The notes beneath the pieces are model-generated. The model searched no databases and was not told the origin of the DNA. It saw nothing but the letters and a program-made list of their open reading frames with translations. Of a stretch of 64,000 bases of DNA, positions 45,664 to 55,917 are shown piece by piece. Position numbers and translations under genes: made by a program. This DNA is from an uncultured Shewanella sp. (GTDB lineage Bacteria > Pseudomonadota > Gammaproteobacteria > Enterobacterales > Shewanellaceae): assembly GCF_947501225.1 (NCBI RefSeq), contig NZ_CANMUW010000022.1:1-64000 (forward strand). Reading direction: 5' to 3'. How positions within the stretch are numbered: position 1 is the stretch's first letter; each line of letters begins with the position of its first letter.

Positions 45664-47673
45664 CTAACGCAACAAATAGCTAAACGACAACATCACTTGG
45701 TGCGCGTTATAGTCATGGTTAAGCTCACCTAACGTGGTTAGCCCCGGCACAGCGTTGGTCGCGACCTGAGCCGCATCTGTGTCGTAATAACGTTCATATT
45801 GATAACTCAGCTTCAATGCCATCTGTTTGCTCAAGGCATAATCGGCATACATACGCACGCTGTGGTTATAGGAGAAGTAGTCACCATATGGCTGGCTGCT
45901 GTTGGCCGTGACAAGGGTGCCACCGACCGAGGTGTCACTGATTGAGTTGCTGAACAGGTAATCACCGCCCAGGGTGAGCTTGTCCTGCATCAGGCCGCCA
46001 TAACTAAAGCCGGCGCCTATATTGATAAACTCATCTTCGATATCGGCGTTCCAATCCGGGCTGGAGAAGCTCTGGCTACCGGCTTGTGCCGAGTTGATCC
46101 ACTGCTGACCGGCGAAACCATAGGCCGACAGCTGCTTGCTAAGTTGCAGACTCAGATTGAGGTCATAGCCAAAGTCTTCCGATTCGGTCAAACCTACCTC
46201 GGTGGCATCATAATCATCTTTGGCGTAACGCCCGGTTACGTCGATACTCATCCAGGGTAGGGGCGTGTGGTTAACCTTAAGCTCGACGGCATTACGTTTA
46301 CGATCCGCAAGGTAGTACTTGCGCATCAAGGCGTTTTCTTGTGAAGAGGTGATCTCGTTCACCTCATAATCCGAACCACCGCGATTGCCATGGCTGGCTT
46401 TGAGGTTGACGTTGAACTTGTCGAAGGCGCTTACATTGAATTTGGCCCACAGACTATCTTCATTGGTCTGCTCGCGCTCGCTATAACTACGGTCGATCTC
46501 TTTCCTGTCATAACCGGCTTGCAGGCGGTAACCGCTGGCAATGCGATAGCTGGCATTGACCTTATAGGTGTTGCGCTCGATATCCTGGGGCACATTTTGC
46601 TTAAATGCGCCGCTTAAACCGTTGTAGCTGTACTGGGTGAACTCCCACACAGAGCTCTTGTTATCCCGTTTACTGTAATCGACGCTGCCGCCTAACCGCA
46701 GACGATTGCTCAACATAGAGGTCACAGCAAAACGACCGTCAAGAGTATCTATCTGCCCATCCCAGCTCTGCAGCGGATTGCCACTCATCTGAATAAGCGC
46801 GTCATCCTGGATCATCCGTCCCGTAACCAGGCGCCCGCTCATCACGGTGCGATTGAGCTGATACTGACCCGAAAGAGACACCTGATGCGCCTCATTATCC
46901 GGCGTTGCCGAGTACACATCATTCATGTGAGGCAGGCTAAGATCTGTGATGTTATTACTGTAATAACTGCCGAAATAGCTCAGCTCTGTTATCCAGTTAT
47001 CACCGGCTAGCGATGCGCCGGCATCGAGTTGCTTAGTGGTAGCATCGACAGGTATGCCAAAGTTAACCGGACTTGGGGCAACAAGACTCTTCGATTGATG
47101 GCCCGTTTTATCTTCCTGGCTATAACGGATGAAGGTGTCATAGAACCCCTCTCCATAGCTGAAGCCTATCGCCGACTTCTCGCGTTTCAGCGCCAGATCG
47201 AACTCATTGGTGTAGGGGCTCGGGGTTAAGATTCCATTGTTATGCCAGAGCTGACTCTGCACATCCCCCGCCTGATAACTCTTAAGCGATTGATAATCCA
47301 ACTCCAGCTCATACAGACTAGATTTACCCACCTTGATGTTGGCAAAGCCATTATCCATGCCCAATTGGTGAGCCTGAATTTGCGCCTGATAGCCGGTTTC
47401 ATTTTGATAACGGATATCACCACTCAGGGCAGCAATCACACCATCTTCGGCGGTTCCAAGAACGTTACCGGCATGAATATCATCCACAGAGTTGTAACCC
47501 GCCGAGACCGATACCTCAACGTTATAGCCATCACTTGAGACACAGCGTTTACATTCGTACTTATCAAAGTTGATCGAGTCAGTGTTGGCGTTACCGACAC
47601 CGAAGTTTGTCGCCATCGCAGAGCCTGAAACGGCAAGGAGCGACAGTGTGATGATATTGAGTTTAAATCTCAT
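45664..47673 (-). CDS. dmsF: Outer-membrane porin DmsF (MtrB family)
   Basis: 669 residues: signal peptide (cut near AMA-TN), then C41-K-R-C44, the N-terminal CXXC typical of MtrB, and a large barrel ending in SYLLR. It forms the sheath that lets DmsE pass electrons through the outer membrane. The gene order dmsE-F-A-B is as in S. oneidensis. Confidence 0.9.
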   Translation of the reverse strand: MRFKLNIITLSLLAVSGSAMATNFGVGNANTDSINFDKYECKRCVSSDGYNVEVSVSAGYNSVDDIHAGNVLGTAEDGVIAALSGDIRYQNETGYQAQIQAHQLGMDNGFANIKVGKSSLYELELDYQSLKSYQAGDVQSQLWHNNGILTPSPYTNEFDLALKREKSAIGFSYGEGFYDTFIRYSQEDKTGHQSKSLVAPSPVNFGIPVDATTKQLDAGASLAGDNWITELSYFGSYYSNNITDLSLPHMNDVYSATPDNEAHQVSLSGQYQLNRTVMSGRLVTGRMIQDDALIQMSGNPLQSWDGQIDTLDGRFAVTSMLSNRLRLGGSVDYSKRDNKSSVWEFTQYSYNGLSGAFKQNVPQDIERNTYKVNASYRIASGYRLQAGYDRKEIDRSYSEREQTNEDSLWAKFNVSAFDKFNVNLKASHGNRGGSDYEVNEITSSQENALMRKYYLADRKRNAVELKVNHTPLPWMSIDVTGRYAKDDYDATEVGLTESEDFGYDLNLSLQLSKQLSAYGFAGQQWINSAQAGSQSFSSPDWNADIEDEFINIGAGFSYGGLMQDKLTLGGDYLFSNSISDTSVGGTLVTANSSQPYGDYFSYNHSVRMYADYALSKQMALKLSYQYERYYDTDAAQVATNAVPGLTTLGELNHDYNAHQVMLSFSYLLR

Positions 47674-47687
47674 AATATTGCTCCCTA

Positions 47688-48638
47688 TTAGCGCTGCAGC
47701 AAGCTGCCTGACGGATGGTTAGAACCATGGATCTTGCTGTGACAATTCAAGCAACTCTTACCGCCACCGAAGGCATCCATTCCCGGTTCCTGCACGACTC
47801 GACTGGCATGACCATCTGACGCATGGCACTGCTGACAGAGTTGAGGTGCGCGACTCTTCAGCATCCCCTCATTGACGCTGCCGTGAGGGTTATGACAGGT
47901 AACACAGTTTTCCGTAACCGGGGCGTGTTCCCATAAAACCGGGCCACGCTTCTCACTGTGACATGAATAGCAGGTATCATTGATCGTCGGCTTATTCAGG
48001 GCGCTTTCACTCATAGAGCCATGGGGTGAATGGCAATCGATACAGGTCATCTGGTCCCACTTCAGCGGGTGAGATGAGCGCTTATTCATATCCGCTTTCT
48101 CTTTGGTATGGCAGGAGCTACAGGTGTCATTCACACTGAGCTTATCCAGAGCAGGATCTTTGGCGCTATGCAGAGTATGACAGTCAGAGCACGCCACCTC
48201 TTCAAGATTATGGGTGCTGCTGTGCCACGCCATCTGTTTAGGATCGTTATGACACCCCTGACAAACACTGTTTTGTGCCGAGGCTGAAAGCTTGCTCTCT
48301 TTACCGAAGGCGATCATCGGCTCCTTTCCGCCCCTGTTATGCTTGCCCTGAGGCCCATGACAGGCTTCACACTGCAAGCCGGCCATCGGCGACTGCTTAT
48401 TGTTCATCTTGCCGTGGGTACCATCGAAAATAGCCATAACGGCTTCATCTTTACGATGACACATCAGGCAGGAATCGGCGCCTTTCGGTGAATAGTCACC
48501 AGCCGAAAATTTTTCAGCTAACTTTTGCTCAAGTTGTTCACCGGTGAGATTTTGCCAGGGAGTAGCATGTGCACTTAGGGATAAACACAAGACAGTGAAC
48601 ACCCCACAAAATAAGTTATAGAAAACACGATAAATCAT
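47688..48638 (-). CDS. dmsE: Decaheme cytochrome DmsE (MtrA family)
   Basis: 316 residues with a signal peptide (cut near AHA-TP) and exactly ten CXXCH motifs (CLMCH, CEACH, CQGCH, CSDCH, CSSCH, CIDCH, CYSCH, CVTCH, CQQCH, CLNCH). It receives electrons in the periplasm, probably from CymA, and carries them across the outer membrane within DmsF. First gene of the operon. Confidence 0.92.
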   Translation of the reverse strand: MIYRVFYNLFCGVFTVLCLSLSAHATPWQNLTGEQLEQKLAEKFSAGDYSPKGADSCLMCHRKDEAVMAIFDGTHGKMNNKQSPMAGLQCEACHGPQGKHNRGGKEPMIAFGKESKLSASAQNSVCQGCHNDPKQMAWHSSTHNLEEVACSDCHTLHSAKDPALDKLSVNDTCSSCHTKEKADMNKRSSHPLKWDQMTCIDCHSPHGSMSESALNKPTINDTCYSCHSEKRGPVLWEHAPVTENCVTCHNPHGSVNEGMLKSRAPQLCQQCHASDGHASRVVQEPGMDAFGGGKSCLNCHSKIHGSNHPSGSLLQR

Positions 48639-49403
48639 TAACTCGACCTTAGATAAATAACAAACAAAGTTATTAACCGGAATAAAACAATTAATAACAT
48701 TCAGTTTAGGTATAAATATTTTAGGGGAATTAAATATGAAATTTCATTTGTTAAAAATAATCAAATAGAACTGAGATACAATTAATAAATATAAAAAACC
48801 TGTGATATAACACCGCAAAAGCCGATAATGAATATCATTTCCAAATACAACAAATGCATACTTAACCATTTGAAAAACAAGGAGGTCGAGACTCAGATCA
48901 AGTTACAATGGTTACCGTTTGTTAAAGTCTGCACCTCAGCTTGTTAACTGTAAGTTTGAGCCAAAAACAGTAGCAATATGATGAAGTTCAAAATAATGAG
49001 ATGTTGTTGTAATGAATAAAAAAACAGCATCGAGCCAGGTGAGTAAATGACATACATAGAAACTATAGTTATGTGCTACGCCCCCCAACAAATGATATTA
49101 CTAAGGTGATCTACGACTCATATAACATAATATAAAACTACATAAGATTTTATTTATCGATAGTGAAATGTAAAAAGTTTTATTCATAGTTTATGGTGAA
49201 TATATAAGGCACGCCCTGCTCATCAGGAAATAAAATAAGGTTCATCTTAGATATGCGTTAATAGCTGTGTTTAGCCTGGCAAGACGAGAAAGCATAAGCA
49301 TATAAATTCACCTCAGGGTGGCCATCAACTAACTCCTGCTAAAAAATACTCCTTTAAACTGATTCGGGGTACAATATCGGCATCAATCACCGGGTACTTA
49401 TCC
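48639..49403. other. Intergenic region between dmsE and menD
   Basis: About 765 bp without a credible gene, A/T-rich. It holds an 8-bp inverted repeat (GTTATTAA/TTAATAAC, 48669-48698) close to dmsE and the Fur-like box at 48824. The menD promoter must be near its right end. No strong FNR or CRP site was found by eye. Confidence 0.7.
48824..48842. promoter_or_regulatory. Fur-like box upstream of dmsE
   Basis: GATAATGAATATCATTTCC matches 15 of 19 positions of the Fur consensus (GATAATGATAATCATTATC). It lies 186 bp before dmsE. Confidence 0.45.
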
Positions 49404-51113
49404 ATGCAAATCGACAAGACAGCAGAGCTAAATCTATTATGGGGCACTCTAATACTCGAGGAGCTGGCACGCCTCGGGGTTCAACATGTATGTATGGCAC
49501 CGGGCTCACGCTCGACTCCCCTGACACTCGCCGCCGCAAAACAATCTAAGCTGAAACAACATCTGCATTTCGATGAACGCGGGCTTGGCTTTATGGCATT
49601 AGGCCTCGCAAAGGCGAGCCAGGCTCCGGTGGCCATCATCACCACCTCCGGAACCGCAGTCGCGAACCTCTATCCGGCGATAATCGAAGCCTGGTTAACC
49701 CATGTTCCCTTGATTGTGCTCTCCGGCGACAGGCCCCCGGAGTTGATCGATTGTGGTGCCAATCAGGCCATCATCCAGCCGGCTATCTTTGCACAATACG
49801 CCAGGCAGGTTAACCTGCCGACACCGGATATCGCTATTCGACCCGAGGCGCTGCTAACCACGTTAGACGAAGCGATCAGCAACCAGAGCCAACCCGTTCA
49901 TATTAACTGCATGTACCGGGAACCACTGTACCCGTCGACCATGAGTGCCGACTTTACTCAATACCTGAGTACACTGGGTAATTGGCAACACACAAGCTCT
50001 CCCTTTAATCAATACGGTAAAGCCTCACTGCAGAGCCTGCCAACTCAGGATTCATTAGCCCGCTTCGTTCATGGAAAAGGTGTCATCATTGCCGGCACCC
50101 TTTCGCCACAAGAGTCGCCGGAACTTCTTGTCGAACTTTCGCAGAGATTAGGCTGGCCACTGCTCACCGATGCCCAATCTCAGCTCAGACAGCACTGCGG
50201 TGTGATAGGGCACGCAGATCAACTCCTGCATCAACCTAAGGCCAGGGCGTTGCTGACCCAGGCTGAATCTGTTTTGGTATTTGGCGGACGCTTATTGTCC
50301 AAGCGGCTCATCAGCTTCTTAGACGAGCAGAGATGGAAGCGCTACTGGCAGGTATTACCCCGACAGATGAGGCTGGATCCGAGTCACAGCGCCAAGCAGA
50401 TTTGGCATTCGGATATATCCGAATTTGTCTCCCTTGATTGGCCACGATCATCCGACGCTAACTGGGCACTGCAACTGGTACAGTTTAATGATGGACTTGA
50501 GACCCTGTTTCAGCAGCAGGTTGACAATGCCGAGTTCGGCGAGGCCATGGTCGTTCGTGCAATAGCTAAGGCTCAAGGCCGCCAAAGCCAGCTCTTTATC
50601 GGTAACAGCCTGCCGGTACGCCTATATGACATGTATGCTCCGATCACCCCCGACTCCCCCCGCATATATACCAATCGCGGAGCTTCGGGCATCGATGGCC
50701 TGCTCGCCACCGCCTGCGGAGTCGCCAGACAGGAGGGGAAGGCAACCACGTTACTCATCGGCGATTTATCCCAGCTACACGATCTAAACTCTCTGGCTAT
50801 TGCCCGAACGATTGAGACCCCCTTTGTCATCGTTATTTTGAATAATGATGGCGGCAATATCTTTAACTTACTGCCGGTTCCCGACGAGAAACTCAGGAGT
50901 GATTATTACCGCCTGGCCCATGGGTTGGAGTTTGGTTATGGTGCGGCGATGTTCGGCTTGGCCTATAACCGTGTCGATGACTTCGGGAGTTTTAACGAAG
51001 CCTACACAGAGGCCATAGACTTTCAGGGGCCCTCGGTAATTGAGGTCTCGGTAGCTCAGGATCAAGCTAGTGAACAGATATCCCGCATTGCAACCTGGGT
51101 TAAACAGAGCTGA
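49404..51113 (+). CDS. menD: SEPHCHC synthase MenD
   Basis: 569 residues of the thiamine-diphosphate enzyme family; PGSRSTPL and a TPP motif around GDLSQLHDLNSL...NNDGGNIF are visible. It joins isochorismate and 2-oxoglutarate in menaquinone synthesis. The stop overlaps the menH start by one base. Menaquinone is the donor for CymA. Confidence 0.94.
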   Translation: MQIDKTAELNLLWGTLILEELARLGVQHVCMAPGSRSTPLTLAAAKQSKLKQHLHFDERGLGFMALGLAKASQAPVAIITTSGTAVANLYPAIIEAWLTHVPLIVLSGDRPPELIDCGANQAIIQPAIFAQYARQVNLPTPDIAIRPEALLTTLDEAISNQSQPVHINCMYREPLYPSTMSADFTQYLSTLGNWQHTSSPFNQYGKASLQSLPTQDSLARFVHGKGVIIAGTLSPQESPELLVELSQRLGWPLLTDAQSQLRQHCGVIGHADQLLHQPKARALLTQAESVLVFGGRLLSKRLISFLDEQRWKRYWQVLPRQMRLDPSHSAKQIWHSDISEFVSLDWPRSSDANWALQLVQFNDGLETLFQQQVDNAEFGEAMVVRAIAKAQGRQSQLFIGNSLPVRLYDMYAPITPDSPRIYTNRGASGIDGLLATACGVARQEGKATTLLIGDLSQLHDLNSLAIARTIETPFVIVILNNDGGNIFNLLPVPDEKLRSDYYRLAHGLEFGYGAAMFGLAYNRVDDFGSFNEAYTEAIDFQGPSVIEVSVAQDQASEQISRIATWVKQS

Positions 51114-51895
51114 TGTTAGCCCACTTGTGTCACGGAGATAGCCGTAAGCCCACTTTAGTGATGCTGCATGGCTTTCTGGGAAGCAAACACGACTGGGACT
51201 GTCTTCTCTGCGATCTCCTGCCGCACTTTTACTGTATCTGTATCGATCTCCCCGGCCATGGAGAGAGTCCGGCGCTGCCACCCGGGCCATCAGGGTTTGA
51301 ACGCGTCGCAGATATGATTCAAGCTACGCTCAGCAGTTTATCCATAGAGAGATACCACCTGTTAGGTTATTCATTAGGCGGGCGTATCGCGCTTCACCTG
51401 GCACAGGCTTACCCGGATAAGCTGCTCAGTCTGAGCCTGGAATCATCCCACCCGGGGCTGCAGTCGGAAGAGCAGAGAGAGGCAAGAACCCGTAACGACC
51501 ACCTCTGGAGCGAGAAACTCGCCTCTTTACCCATCGAGTCATTTCTCTCACAGTGGTATCTGCAGGGAGTGTTTGCCGAACTGACTGAATCGAAGCGCCA
51601 GGCTTTGATACGCAAGCGCAGTAACAACAGATCGAAAGCCCTGCTCACTATTTTTGAGTCCACATCTCTCGCAAAGCAGCAGGATCTGTGGCATCTACCC
51701 AACCAGCTACAGCTGCCCTGCCACTATTTCACGGGTAAAGATGACAGCAAATTTTCAGCAGTGGCATCGAAATGGGCAAGCATAGCAGGTATCCAAGTCC
51801 ATGTTATTGCCGATGCAGGCCATAATGTACATCTGGCATCTCCTGCACTCTTCTGCCGGCAACTTATCAAACACTTAATCGAGGATGTGCAATGA
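51113..51895 (+). CDS. menH: SHCHC synthase MenH (alpha/beta hydrolase)
   Basis: 260 residues. HGFLGSKHDW oxyanion region, nucleophile Ser in LGYSLGGR, and a terminal His in DAGHNVHL give the hydrolase-fold triad. It releases pyruvate from SEPHCHC. ATGA-type overlaps link it to menD and menC. Confidence 0.92.
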   Translation: MLAHLCHGDSRKPTLVMLHGFLGSKHDWDCLLCDLLPHFYCICIDLPGHGESPALPPGPSGFERVADMIQATLSSLSIERYHLLGYSLGGRIALHLAQAYPDKLLSLSLESSHPGLQSEEQREARTRNDHLWSEKLASLPIESFLSQWYLQGVFAELTESKRQALIRKRSNNRSKALLTIFESTSLAKQQDLWHLPNQLQLPCHYFTGKDDSKFSAVASKWASIAGIQVHVIADAGHNVHLASPALFCRQLIKHLIEDVQ

Positions 51896-52941
51896 TCATC
51901 ACAGCGCTTCAGCTTTATCAGTATCAGATCCCCCTAGACAGGCTACTGCCGGTCGGCTGTCAACGCATAGATATTCGCAGAGGGTTAGTATTACAAGTTG
52001 AAGCCCAGGCAGAGACAGGAGAGACGCTCTCCGAGCGGGTTGAGATAGCCCCGCTCTCCGGGCTGGATATCGATGGTAACCCGCTGCATGGTTTCAGTCA
52101 GGAGAGTCTGGCTCAGGTAAGTGATAAGCTTGAAAGCCTGCTGGAAAAGTTTGTAGACGCACCGATAGATCACTTGTTGGAAATCACTGCCATTGAAGCG
52201 CTTCCGTCCCTGGCCTTCGGTCTCAGCCTGTTACACGCCAAGCTATCAGGACAACTCAACGGCCACTCGATATCTCAGGAACAGAAGATAATCCCTCTGC
52301 TCTACCGTAACAGTGATGAACCGTTAAGCGCACTGCATCAACGCGTCCGGGCCATGCCTGCGCAGGTGCACTCAGCCAAGGTGAAAGTCGCACAAACTTC
52401 GCTGGAAGAGGAGGTTCAGCTCATCCATCAGATATTGGCCATCAGGCCGGATCTGAAACTCAGACTAGATGCAAACCGGGGATTCAGCCTCGAACAAGCT
52501 ATCGACTTCGCAGCTTGCATCCCTCCAGCCTCTATCGAGTATATCGAGGAGCCATGCCAAAGACCGGCTGACAACGCCGCCTTCTATCAGGCAGTGGCAA
52601 TGCCATGGGCATTGGATGAGAGTCTGAATGATCCCACGTATCAATTTTCCATGCAGCCGGGGCTGACCGCTCTGGTTGTAAAGCCGATGCTGATTGGCAG
52701 CCTGGAAAAACTACAAAAGCTTCAGGCCAAAGCTGAACATGCCGGTGTCAGGTTTATCTTAAGCTCCAGTCTGGAAGCCACTCTCGGCATAGAGGCACTG
52801 GCTAAGTTAAGCCGGATAATGACGCCCGATGAGATCCCCGGGCTCGATACTCTCAGCGCCTTTAGCTGTGATCTATTAGTCAGTTCCGGAAAGGCTCGCT
52901 GCCAATCATTGAGCGATCTCACCTTAATAAAAAGCTGTTAG
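51892..52941 (+). CDS. menC: o-Succinylbenzoate synthase MenC
   Basis: 349 residues of the enolase superfamily: catalytic Lys in SAKVKVA, metal ligands in LRLDANRGF, YIEEPCQ and ALDESL, second Lys in LVVKPML. It makes o-succinylbenzoate. Overlaps menH by 4 bp. Confidence 0.93.
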   Translation: MIITALQLYQYQIPLDRLLPVGCQRIDIRRGLVLQVEAQAETGETLSERVEIAPLSGLDIDGNPLHGFSQESLAQVSDKLESLLEKFVDAPIDHLLEITAIEALPSLAFGLSLLHAKLSGQLNGHSISQEQKIIPLLYRNSDEPLSALHQRVRAMPAQVHSAKVKVAQTSLEEEVQLIHQILAIRPDLKLRLDANRGFSLEQAIDFAACIPPASIEYIEEPCQRPADNAAFYQAVAMPWALDESLNDPTYQFSMQPGLTALVVKPMLIGSLEKLQKLQAKAEHAGVRFILSSSLEATLGIEALAKLSRIMTPDEIPGLDTLSAFSCDLLVSSGKARCQSLSDLTLIKSC

Positions 52942-52950
52942 GAGCAGGCC

Positions 52951-54426
52951 TTGGAAGCGTTACTATCACCACTTCATCAGGCCGCCAGGCAATACCCTAA
53001 CCAGATCGCACTGACTCAGACTCTGGGCGGAGTCAAACAAGAGATCGATTACCGGACTTTGAGCCTGAGAGTCATTGCACTCGGTGAGCAACTTACCGCA
53101 AAGGGGCTTGGCAGAGGCGACCGCCTTGCCTGTATCGATAACAACTCTGTCGAGTTAGTCATGCTTTACTGGGCCTGTATCGATCATCAGATCCTCTTCT
53201 GCCCTCTCTCGCCCCGCTTTCCGGCGACTCAGGTCTCAGCGCTCATTGAGTTACACCACCTGAATTTTTTATGGACGGGTAGTGCTTTCACCGACTTGCT
53301 AACTGAAATCCCGGCACCGAGTGACTGTGGAGGCTCAAACAGAGTCGAGCCTACACCAGTCACGCTGGATTTCTCTTTAATAAGCGATAGAGCACCGGCC
53401 AGTGTCGATTACTTCGCCCCCGCCAATATCATTTTGACCTCGGGAAGCAGTGGCCAGCCTAAGGCCGCCGTTCACAGCCTGAATAATCATAGGGTCAGCG
53501 CCGAGGGCTCGAGGAGCTTGATAGCGCTCGATCCCGGTGATGTCTGGTTACTCTCTCTGCCGCTCTTTCATATAGGCGGGCTTGCCATCATCAACCGCAG
53601 CGCTCTAGTTGGGGCTACGGTGGCACTGCAAGACAGGAGTGTAGGCCTCTCCATACAGATATCACGGGATAAGATCACTCATCTCTCTCTGGTTTCCACT
53701 CAACTGGTGCGCTTACTGAAAGAGGATGTTGATTGTCTCAAGGGGGTAAAGTCACTGCTTCTCGGTGGCGGAGCCATATCACCGACGCTCCTGGAGCAGC
53801 TGAAGGCGCTCTCGGTTAGCTGTTTTACCAGTTATGGTATGACCGAGATGGCTTCTCAAATCACCACAGGGCCGGCAAGCAGTGACGGCAGCAGTGGTCG
53901 GCTGCTGCCGGCAAGAGAACTTAAGATTGTCGATAAGAAGATCTATGTGAGGGGAGAGACACTCTTTCTCGGCTACCTCGACGCTCAGGGCGAAAATGAT
54001 ATCAGAGAGCATAAACTGCTACGCCCAACGGATGAGGAGGGGTGGTTCTTCACCAAGGACAGAGGGTATTGGGACACTGAGGGTAAGCTTCACATTCTCG
54101 GACGCATAGATAATATGTTTATCTGTGGCGGAGAAAATCTTCAACCTGAAGAGGTGGAAGCCGCACTCAAGCAACACCCGGTTATCGAAGATGCCATCAT
54201 ATTTCCACGACCCGATGAGGAGTTTGGCCACCTTCCCGCAGCAATAGTAAAAATTAACCACTCTCAATCAGCTATGCCGTCATATGAAGAGTTAACCCAG
54301 TTCCTCGCCGATAGAGTAGCCAGATTTAAACGGCCCAGAGTCTATTACCCCTGGCCGAAAATTGAATCGACCAGCCTGAAGGTGTCGAGAAAGCGGGTTA
54401 TTGAAGAGGTTTTAAAAAAGATGTGA
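52951..54426 (+). CDS. menE: o-Succinylbenzoate-CoA ligase MenE
   Basis: 491 residues, ANL adenylating family: P-loop LTSGSSGQPKAAVHS, SYGMTEMAS and DRGYWDTEGKLHILGR. Starts at TTG 52951 with AGGAG 7 bp upstream. Last gene of the men cluster, 9 bp after menC. Confidence 0.92.
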   Translation: MEALLSPLHQAARQYPNQIALTQTLGGVKQEIDYRTLSLRVIALGEQLTAKGLGRGDRLACIDNNSVELVMLYWACIDHQILFCPLSPRFPATQVSALIELHHLNFLWTGSAFTDLLTEIPAPSDCGGSNRVEPTPVTLDFSLISDRAPASVDYFAPANIILTSGSSGQPKAAVHSLNNHRVSAEGSRSLIALDPGDVWLLSLPLFHIGGLAIINRSALVGATVALQDRSVGLSIQISRDKITHLSLVSTQLVRLLKEDVDCLKGVKSLLLGGGAISPTLLEQLKALSVSCFTSYGMTEMASQITTGPASSDGSSGRLLPARELKIVDKKIYVRGETLFLGYLDAQGENDIREHKLLRPTDEEGWFFTKDRGYWDTEGKLHILGRIDNMFICGGENLQPEEVEAALKQHPVIEDAIIFPRPDEEFGHLPAAIVKINHSQSAMPSYEELTQFLADRVARFKRPRVYYPWPKIESTSLKVSRKRVIEEVLKKM

Positions 54427-54485
54427 GTCAGTGATTCTAACGCTAAGATGACGGCTCCGCCTATTCGACGGGCTTCGCCCTATTC

Positions 54486-54550
54486 TGTAGGAGGGGCTTT
54501 AGCCCCGAGGTTCAAAGGTTCATTCTTTCCCGGCTAAAGCCGGTCCTACA
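54486..54550. repeat. REP-like palindromic element after menE
   Basis: TGTAGGA (54486-54492) and TCCTACA (54544-54550) flank two internal palindromic modules, GGGGCTTTAGCCCC and CCGGCTAAAGCCGG. Two 13-bp copies of CTACCAGCGAAGC follow at 54553-54565 and 54578-54590. The form resembles REP/BIME units; it may also terminate men transcription. Confidence 0.75.
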
Positions 54551-54610
54551 ACCTACCAGCGAAGCATCGTCTCAGCTCTACCAGCGAAGCGTCTTCTTAG
54601 TCTTAGACAC

Positions 54611-54634
54611 AAAAAAACCTGCCGTAGCAGGTTT
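54611..54634 (-). terminator. Terminator of rpoH
   Basis: On the minus strand AAACCTGC-TACG-GCAGGT is followed by seven T. A canonical rho-independent terminator 25 bp after rpoH. Confidence 0.92.
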
Positions 54635-54658
54635 CAGTTATTCCGTTTTGGGAGGCGG

Positions 54659-55516
54659 TTAAGCCTCCATTCGCCCTTTAAGCTTATTCATGGCATTCTT
54701 TTCAAGTTGCCTGATACGCTCGGCCGATACCTGATAGGTTGCAGCCAGCTCCTGCAGTGTCGTCTTATCTTCATTTAACCAACGCGCCTGAAGAATATGC
54801 TGGCTACGCTCATCAAGCGTCTTGATGGCAGACAGAAGGCGAGCCTGATTATTCGCTTCCAGGTTATCGTTTTCTACCTGAGACGCCAAATCTGATGAGT
54901 GATCTTCCAGATAATGCATAGGAGCATAATCCTGATCGTCATCATTATCGCTGGCGAGATCGAAAGCGGGATCCTGAGCCGCCATACGCGACTCCATCTC
55001 GGTCACATCGGCTTTGGAAACGCCCAGATTATCGGCAACCATGCCGACCTCTTCATCGCTGAACCAACCCAGGCGTTTTTTAGATTTACGCAGGTTAAAA
55101 AAGAGCTTACGTTGCGCTTTTGTTGTCGCGACTTTGACTATGCGCCAGTTTTTAAGCACATATTCATGTATTTCGGCTTTAATCCAATGAACGGCAAAAG
55201 AGACCAAGCGAACACCGACATCGGGATCGAAGCGCTTTACCGCCTTCATCAAACCAATGTTGCCTTCCTGAATAAGGTCAGCTTGCGGTAGACCGTAACC
55301 TGAGTACCCTTTGGCAACGTGCACGACAAAACGTAGGTGAGACATAATCAGCTGCTTCGCAGCCTGTAGATCACCCGTTTCCTGCAAACGCTTGGCTAGC
55401 TCATACTCCTGCTCCGGCTCCAACATAGAGATGTTGTGGGCCGAGTGGACATAAGCCTCCAGGCTACCGCTTCCCTGAGGAACAGTCAGTGCCATTGATT
55501 GCGTTTGATTAGTCAT
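54659..55516 (-). CDS. rpoH: Heat-shock sigma factor RpoH (sigma-32)
   Basis: 285 residues. Region 2 (LRFVVHVAKGYSGYGLPQADLIQEGNIGLMKAVKRFDP), the RpoH box region (NLRKSKKRLGWFSDEEVGMVA) and region 4 HTH (LQELAATYQVSAERIRQLEKNAMNKL) are present. It directs heat-shock transcription. Confidence 0.95.
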   Translation of the reverse strand: MTNQTQSMALTVPQGSGSLEAYVHSAHNISMLEPEQEYELAKRLQETGDLQAAKQLIMSHLRFVVHVAKGYSGYGLPQADLIQEGNIGLMKAVKRFDPDVGVRLVSFAVHWIKAEIHEYVLKNWRIVKVATTKAQRKLFFNLRKSKKRLGWFSDEEVGMVADNLGVSKADVTEMESRMAAQDPAFDLASDNDDDQDYAPMHYLEDHSSDLASQVENDNLEANNQARLLSAIKTLDERSQHILQARWLNEDKTTLQELAATYQVSAERIRQLEKNAMNKLKGRMEA

Positions 55517-55917
55517 TCACGCTCCTACTCTTACATATACTTCAAAAATTCAAACTGCCAACTTTGCGTAAGTTAGCTAAGTCTTTTACCCGGCCATACA
55601 ACAAGGCACTGTTTATAGTAAAAAACTTCCAATGAGACCGAGAAAGCCTCATCTGCCGCCTTAGAATCGATTAAGGTCAAGCTGATGAACTATCGGCGAT
55701 CTGACAAGTTATGTCAACCTTGGACCTGCGGCGAGTGGTTTATTTTTGCCCTATCACGGTAAACAAAGCAAATGAAAGTTAGTTCATAAACGGTGGGAAA
55801 CCGAACTCAGAAACCAATCGGCATAAAAGATAATTCCGGTTACTCAGTTTGAATGCCATAGGAGGTAAGCGGTAGGTTACCACTCCACCGACTATGATAC
55901 GCCAATTATCACCGCAG
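55517..55917 (-). promoter_or_regulatory. rpoH upstream region with candidate promoter (55689-55717)
   Basis: About 400 bp without a gene between ftsX and rpoH. On the minus strand TTGACA (55712-55717) and GATAGT (55689-55694) are 17 bp apart, a reasonable sigma-70 promoter that would leave a leader of about 165 nt, where thermosensing mRNA structure is known for rpoH. Nothing else was recognised. Confidence 0.5.

Noticed and set aside
48801..48817. Possible CRP site TGTGATATAACACCGCA before dmsE
   Set aside because: The left half-site is perfect but the right half does not match TCACA.
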